Of a DNA stretch of 64,000 bases, positions 59,450 to 64,000 are shown piece by piece (positions within the stretch are counted from its first letter, which is position 1; each line of letters opens with the position of its first letter). The position numbers and the translations under genes are program-made. The notes under the pieces were generated by a model. It saw nothing but the letters and a program-made list of their open reading frames with translations. It did not search any database and was not told the origin of the DNA. The stretch lies in NCBI GenBank assembly GCA_036417435.1, contig CM070899.1:157113494-157177493 (forward strand), written 5' to 3'. This DNA comes from Inia geoffrensis. Lineage: Eukaryota > Chordata > Mammalia > Artiodactyla > Iniidae.

Positions 59450-59820
59450 ATTTGTTAATTTTAGTTTTTTTATTGTGGTAAGGCACACATATAGCATAAA
59501 GTTACCATCTTAACCACCTTGAAGTGTAAAATTCAGCCGTGTGAAGTACATTCACACTGCTGTGAAACTATCATTACCATCCTCTCCAGAACCCTTTTCA
59601 TCTTGCAAAACTGAACCTCTGTCTCCGTGAAACACCAGCCCCTCATTGCCACCCCCCACCCCTGTCCGCAGCTCCAGGAAACCACCGTCTACTTTCCGCT
59701 ATAAATTCGACTGCTCTGGGGACCTCACATAAGTGGAATCATCCATTGTTTGTCCTTTCATGTCTGGCTTATCTCTGCTAAGCATAATGTCTTCCAGGTT
59801 CATCCGTGTTGGAGCAGGTG
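59450..59820 (-). mobile_element. LINE-1 3' end, antisense
   Basis: TTATTGTGGTAAGGCACACA, TACCATCTTAACCACCTTG, GTGGAATCATCCATTGTTTG and AGCATAATGTCTTCCAGG are the reverse complement of the end of L1 ORF2 plus 3' UTR. Truncated and non-coding. Confidence 0.85.
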
Positions 59821-61047
59821 TCAGAACGGGCGGGGAGGGGCTTTATACCAAAGTCATGCAGGCTCAGGTGGGAACTGGCAGGACTGGGTCCTAAGGATGC
59901 AGGGGTGAGGAGGGCAGAACACAGATAAGGAGAGCCGTCCATGCGGGTACACTGTTTGAGATTCACACTTCGTGCCCTAGCGAGGACCCCAGGAGATAGT
60001 GCTACACTGTGCCCTGGGATGGCTCCTGGAAGGCGTGGAGGGAAGACGGCTCACACAGCTGTGTGCACGGGACCAAAGGCTCAGAGTGAGGCTGGAAAAC
60101 CCAAGAGGGGCTGACAGACCGAAAGTGACAAACAGGACGCTGGTGAGGGGCACCGCGCATTGCTGTGTGTGTTCCCTGTGGGTCAGGGCTGGTGGTGGAG
60201 GTTGCTGCAGGGACCCCACAGCGATGGGAATGAGAGCGTCTCAGTGGAACAGAGGACAGATGGTGGGGTCAGAAGCAAGGGGAAGGCAGTGACCTCAGTG
60301 ACTCCAAGATCAGAGCGGCAGCTGGGGGCCTGCCAAGCAGGACCCACAGAGGCGAGCGGGATGGGCAGTCAACGAGGGTACTGCTTAATTTATAGAGTAA
60401 GTAACACTGGGGATGGACAATCATGGGGCCGGGAGGAGCCACACCATGATGCCTGAGTCAGTAGTCAGACCTGGAGCCCAGCCTGAAGGAGAGGCCAGCT
60501 CTGTGCAGGAGGCCCTGCCACCCCACAGCAGGTGTAGGCAGTGGTGACTCCTGGTCTTTCACTCGGGGACCACACCCAGGAGGAGGGGAACACAGGAGAA
60601 TTTTTAGGACTGTTAGACACAGGCTCTGAATTGATACTAACGAATGGAGATTGGCGGGAGGGTCACCACGGCCCCCTTGTGGGGAGGAGCAGGTGGGGTC
60701 AGGGCTCAGGTCCGGCTCCCGGCGGTCCCCTGCGTCACTTCCCCACATCCTGATCAGATCACTGAGATGCAGCTTCTTGGTGGTCAGCAGAACCTCCATG
60801 TGGGTTCCTTAATCTCTCGGGCAAGAGCTATCAGAGTGGGGAGGGCCAAGGGGAAGCATCTGAAACCCCCCCCGCCCCTGGCCAGGATAGGAGATCATAA
60901 ATAGTACCACGTCCCAGAGGCACAGCAGAGATGAGTGCCACCCTCGAAAAAATCCAGTAATTCAGGGGTGGTGGCCCCTGTCATATCCCCATTAGTTCAC
61001 AGGTGTGGAGCTACAGAAAACTAGATCTATGATGGTAGATTATCACG
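59821..61047. other. Intergenic DNA, nothing recognised
   Basis: No supported gene, RNA or repeat. Confidence 0.5.
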
Positions 61048-61184
61048 ATGTTATGGACTAAGTTGTGTCCCCCTCCCCATCCCCACCCTCAACTTCCTAT
61101 GTTGGAGCCCTAACCACCCACGTGACTGTTTGGAGATGGGCCCTTTAAGGAGGGAGTCAAGGTCAAACGAGGACTGGTATTTTT

Positions 61185-61502
61185 TTTTTTTTTTTAAAAG
61201 ATGTTGGGGGTAGGAGCTTATTAATTTATTTACTTATTTTTGCTGTGTTGGGTCTTCGTTTCTGTGCAAGGGCTTTCTCTAGTTGTGGCAAGTGGGGGCC
61301 ACTCTTCATCGCGGTGCGCGGGCCTCTCACTCTCGCGGCCTCTCTTGTCGCGGAGCACAGGCTCCAGACGTGCAGGCTCAGTAGTTGTGGCTCACGGGCC
61401 TAGTTGCTCCGCGGCATGTGTGATCCTCCCAGACCAGGGCTCGAACCCATGTCCCCTGCATTAGCAGGCAGATTCTCAACCACTGTGTCACCAGGGAAGC
61501 CC
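61185..61502 (-). mobile_element. Hybrid CHR-type SINE, antisense (long tail, short-type core)
   Basis: The reverse complement starts GGGCTTCCCTGGTGACACAG and has GGTTCGAGCCC. Its middle carries GTGAGAGGCCCGCGCACCGC, as in the short class, but the sequence then continues into the long-class tail (CCACTTGCCACAACTAGAG). The target copies ACTGGTATTTTT and CTGGTATTTTT flank it. Confidence 0.9.
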
Positions 61503-61513
61503 CTGGTATTTTT

Positions 61514-61728
61514 GGTTTTGTTTTTGTTTTTTGCGGTACGCAGGCCTCTCACTGCCATGACCTCTCCCATTGCGGAGCACAGGCTCCGGACGTGCAGGCT
61601 CAGCGGCCATGGCTCACGGGCCCAGCCGCTCCGCGGCATGTGGGATCTTCCCAGACCGGGGCACGAAACCGCGTCCCCTGCATCGGCAGGCGGACTCTCA
61701 ACCACTGCGCCACCAGGGAAGCCCCACC
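61514..61728 (-). mobile_element. Short CHR-type SINE, antisense, in the same target site
   Basis: The reverse complement starts GGCTTCCCTGGTGGCGCAGTGG. It lies immediately after the second copy of CTGGTATTTTT (61503-61513), and a third copy follows at 61730-61740. Confidence 0.95.
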
Positions 61729-61970
61729 CCTGGTATTTTTATAAGAGGAAGAGACACCAGTGATTTCTCTCCCTCTGCCCATGTTCAGAGCAGGGCCGTG
61801 TGTGGACCCAGTGAGAAGGCAGCTGTCTACAACCCAAGGAGCCTCAGGGGGAACCAACCCCGACAGCACCTTGAACTTGGACTTCCAGCCTCCAGAATGA
61901 GAGAAAACAAATTTCTCTTGTTTAAGCCAAGAGTCTGTGCTATTCCATTAGAGCAGCCCAAGCTTTCTGT

Positions 61971-64000
61971 TCCATTAAAGCCCAACTTCTTTAAGCAGCA
62001 GCAGGTCAGAGGACCGGTCTAGCATAGAGATGAACACTGTTCAAGTGCCTGGGAATGTGGTCCTTTCCATCCCTGCAAGAAGAGGCTCAGAAACACTTTG
62101 CATTTGTGTTGGGTGGAGAGCAGTACACGTTTATCCAAAGGGGCCTGGGCTGTCTGGTCGTTTTATGAACGGACTATTCATGTACACTGAGTTCTTCTTA
62201 CAAACGGCTTGTCCTCCAAGCTCATCACAAATAGAGTCCGTTGTTTTTGGCTAATCTAAAAAACGGATAAAAATCACTCATGCCGGGGGTGGGTGGGAGT
62301 TGGCAGAGGGGGGAGGCGTGCTGGGACTGCAGGAAGGGCGAAGGGGTCCAGGCAGTCTGCTCACTAGAGGCAGTGACGGGAAAGCAGCCCCAGGTCGGGA
62401 GAGAGGAAGGAGTGCTGGAGACGGTCCCCGTGTGAGGGCCTGAACACACAGCACCAGTGGCAGGCGGGGGCGAGGCCTGTCTGGCAGGGGAGCAGGGGCC
62501 TGGGTGCAGATGGGAACACTTTGCAGATCCAACAGGCAGACCCCAGGGGGTCTGGGGACAGATTTTGATGCGGAAGCATTGAATGTGATAGCTGGGCAGA
62601 GCCCCATGCCCTTACAGCCGGTAGAAATGGGGCCCTGTCTCTGTGGGCCCCAGAGCCTGATCTCGGAGCACAGGCCCCACGTGGTGGGTCCCACAGCCTG
62701 ATCTCGGAGCACAGGCCCCACGCGGAGGGTCCCTATAGGACTCAGCTTGTACAGTGGCACCCAGGACCCATGCCAGTCACCCCGTGAGAGCACAGCCTGG
62801 AGCTCATTGCTGACGCTGAGACGTCCCTGAGCTCCCAGGGCCTGTGCTCTGTTGGGCCCCTCTGTCATCAGCCCGGCTTCGTCCCTGCTGCCTATAAATG
62901 CGCAGATGGGAACTGCAGCCCCTCTCTTCCATAAGCCCTCACGTGACAAGCCCCAAACAGCGTGGATGTGATGGATGGGCTGGGCCCACACAGCCTCAAG
63001 ACACTCACGCTGAGCATTCCTGCCCCGCCCCGCCCAGGTCTCCCAGCCTCCTTGCCCCACCTGTTTGTGGCCTGGGCCTTTGGGAGTGGGGGACCAGCCT
63101 CCCCTTCCCCGCCCTTCCCCACCACTCTGCAGGTGGCTCAGAGCAGCTAGGAGCCTGGCAGCATGGGGCTGATCCAGCCATGGCATCTTCCGGTGGGGAA
63201 TTCCAGAGCCAGACATTAGGATAATGAAACTGTTTCTACCTGGTTCCTTTGGGAACGAAGCCGGAGGTGCGATGAGCATGGGGTGCGGTGAAGTGGCCGG
63301 CCCTGCGGGGAGCCCACCCACCTGCCTCAGCCTCCAGGCCTCAGGGCTCTGAGAAGCAGGGGTGATGAGGCTGACTGAGGAGGAGTTCCTCCACCACTCC
63401 TCCACCTGCTCTGGGACCCTGTCCCCGAATGGGCCCCTCACTGACAGGACGTGCCCGGGGAGAAGGGATCGCAGTACATTCACATCACCTGCGGCTGTGG
63501 CAGCCCTGGGGGCGACCTGACTGTTGGTCCCCTGCACCCCACCTGCAGACGCCCTTGGGATCCCCTCTCGCGTGTGCCCCCACTCCCTGCCAGGCCTCTG
63601 GCTGCCACCCCACCTCATAAGGTGCAGTGAGAATAGGATGAGAAACCCATCCAGCCCTCTTAACCCCCACCTGTGAGGGCACTGGGAAGGCCTGGCCTCC
63701 TGTCTAGTGGGGTCCTTGGGGCCTTGTGGCCGCCAGGGGCCAAGAGAGACCAAGGAGGCAGCAGCTGATGGAGGGGCAGTTGTACAACGCTCGGCAGCCC
63801 TGCAAGGGGAGGGATCCAGGCCGCAGCACCCCTGGACCAGACCCTGCACCCAGGATGCCTTTCTGTTGTTTGTATTAGAGGGAGATCTTTTGAAATTTGG
63901 AGTAAACATTAAAAGAATGAATAGATGCATGTTTCCTTAATGTCAGCTTTTACTCTTTTTGTTTTGCAAATTTATTAATTTAATTTAATTTTGTTTTGGC
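61971..64000. other. Intergenic GC-rich DNA with a 41-bp tandem duplication and a long open frame
   Basis: A 41-bp unit around AGCCTGATCTCGGAGCACAG occurs twice in tandem (about 62653-62734). The minus strand from 63930 to 62278 is open for 550 codons, but the product shows no domain, signal peptide or resemblance that I recognise. The right edge is AT-rich. I do not call a gene. Confidence 0.45.

Larger units (their letters stand above)
61048..61970 (+). mobile_element. MLT1-type LTR split by two SINEs
   Basis: Left part 61048-61184 (ATGTTATGGACTAAGTTGTG..TATGTTGGAGCCCTAACC) and right part 61729-61970 (TATAAGAGGAAGAGACACC..TTGAACTTGGACTTCCAGCC..TTAGAGCAGCCCAAGC) form one LTR. The intervening DNA is two antisense SINEs. 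Confidence 0.83.

Overview
This window is mammalian nuclear DNA, most likely from a cetacean. It carries about twenty tRNA-derived SINEs of the CHR type known from whales and hippos. Their sense strand begins CTTCCCTGGTGG(C/T)(G/C)CAG, has a GGTTCG-like B box, and ends in poly-A. I see no BovB or Bov-A repeats, which argues against a ruminant. The rest is old placental repeats (MIR, L1M, MLT1, a hAT MITE) and GC-rich unique DNA. There are no bacterial-type genes, operons or CRISPR arrays.

One protein-coding gene can be supported. The first coding exon of KLF13 lies on the minus strand at 16352-16940, inside a CpG island of about 3 kb (about 15470-18540). It is intact, has a strong Kozak context and ends in a phase-1 splice donor (16351/16350 = GT). 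The remaining two zinc fingers are in exon 2, which is not in this window. Positions 1-16351 are therefore the first 16 kb of KLF13 intron 1, and 17-64 kb is upstream intergenic DNA. From the human gene order, TRPM1 would be expected further out on that side.

Layout: 1-15.4 kb is GC-rich intron with scattered SINEs, one MIR and two L1 remnants. 15.5-18.5 kb is the CpG island, promoter and exon 1. 18.5-44 kb is GC-rich intergenic DNA with SINEs, MLT1 LTRs, MIRs and a hAT element with a perfect 8-bp target duplication. About 45-55.7 kb is an AT-rich block built almost entirely of nested LINE-1 fragments in both orientations. 56-64 kb is GC-rich intergenic DNA again, with an L1 3' end, a split MLT1 holding two SINEs in one target site, and an unexplained 550-codon open frame.

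I did not find a novel multi-gene system. The observations most worth checking are: the double SINE insertion with three copies of its target sequence; a hybrid long/short SINE; the nested hAT-in-LTR insertion; a 3-codon upstream ORF and a CCAAT/CRE cluster in the KLF13 promoter; a phased triplet of ATTGTTGCA motifs; a duplicated TGATGCAGATG motif; and the 550-codon open frame.
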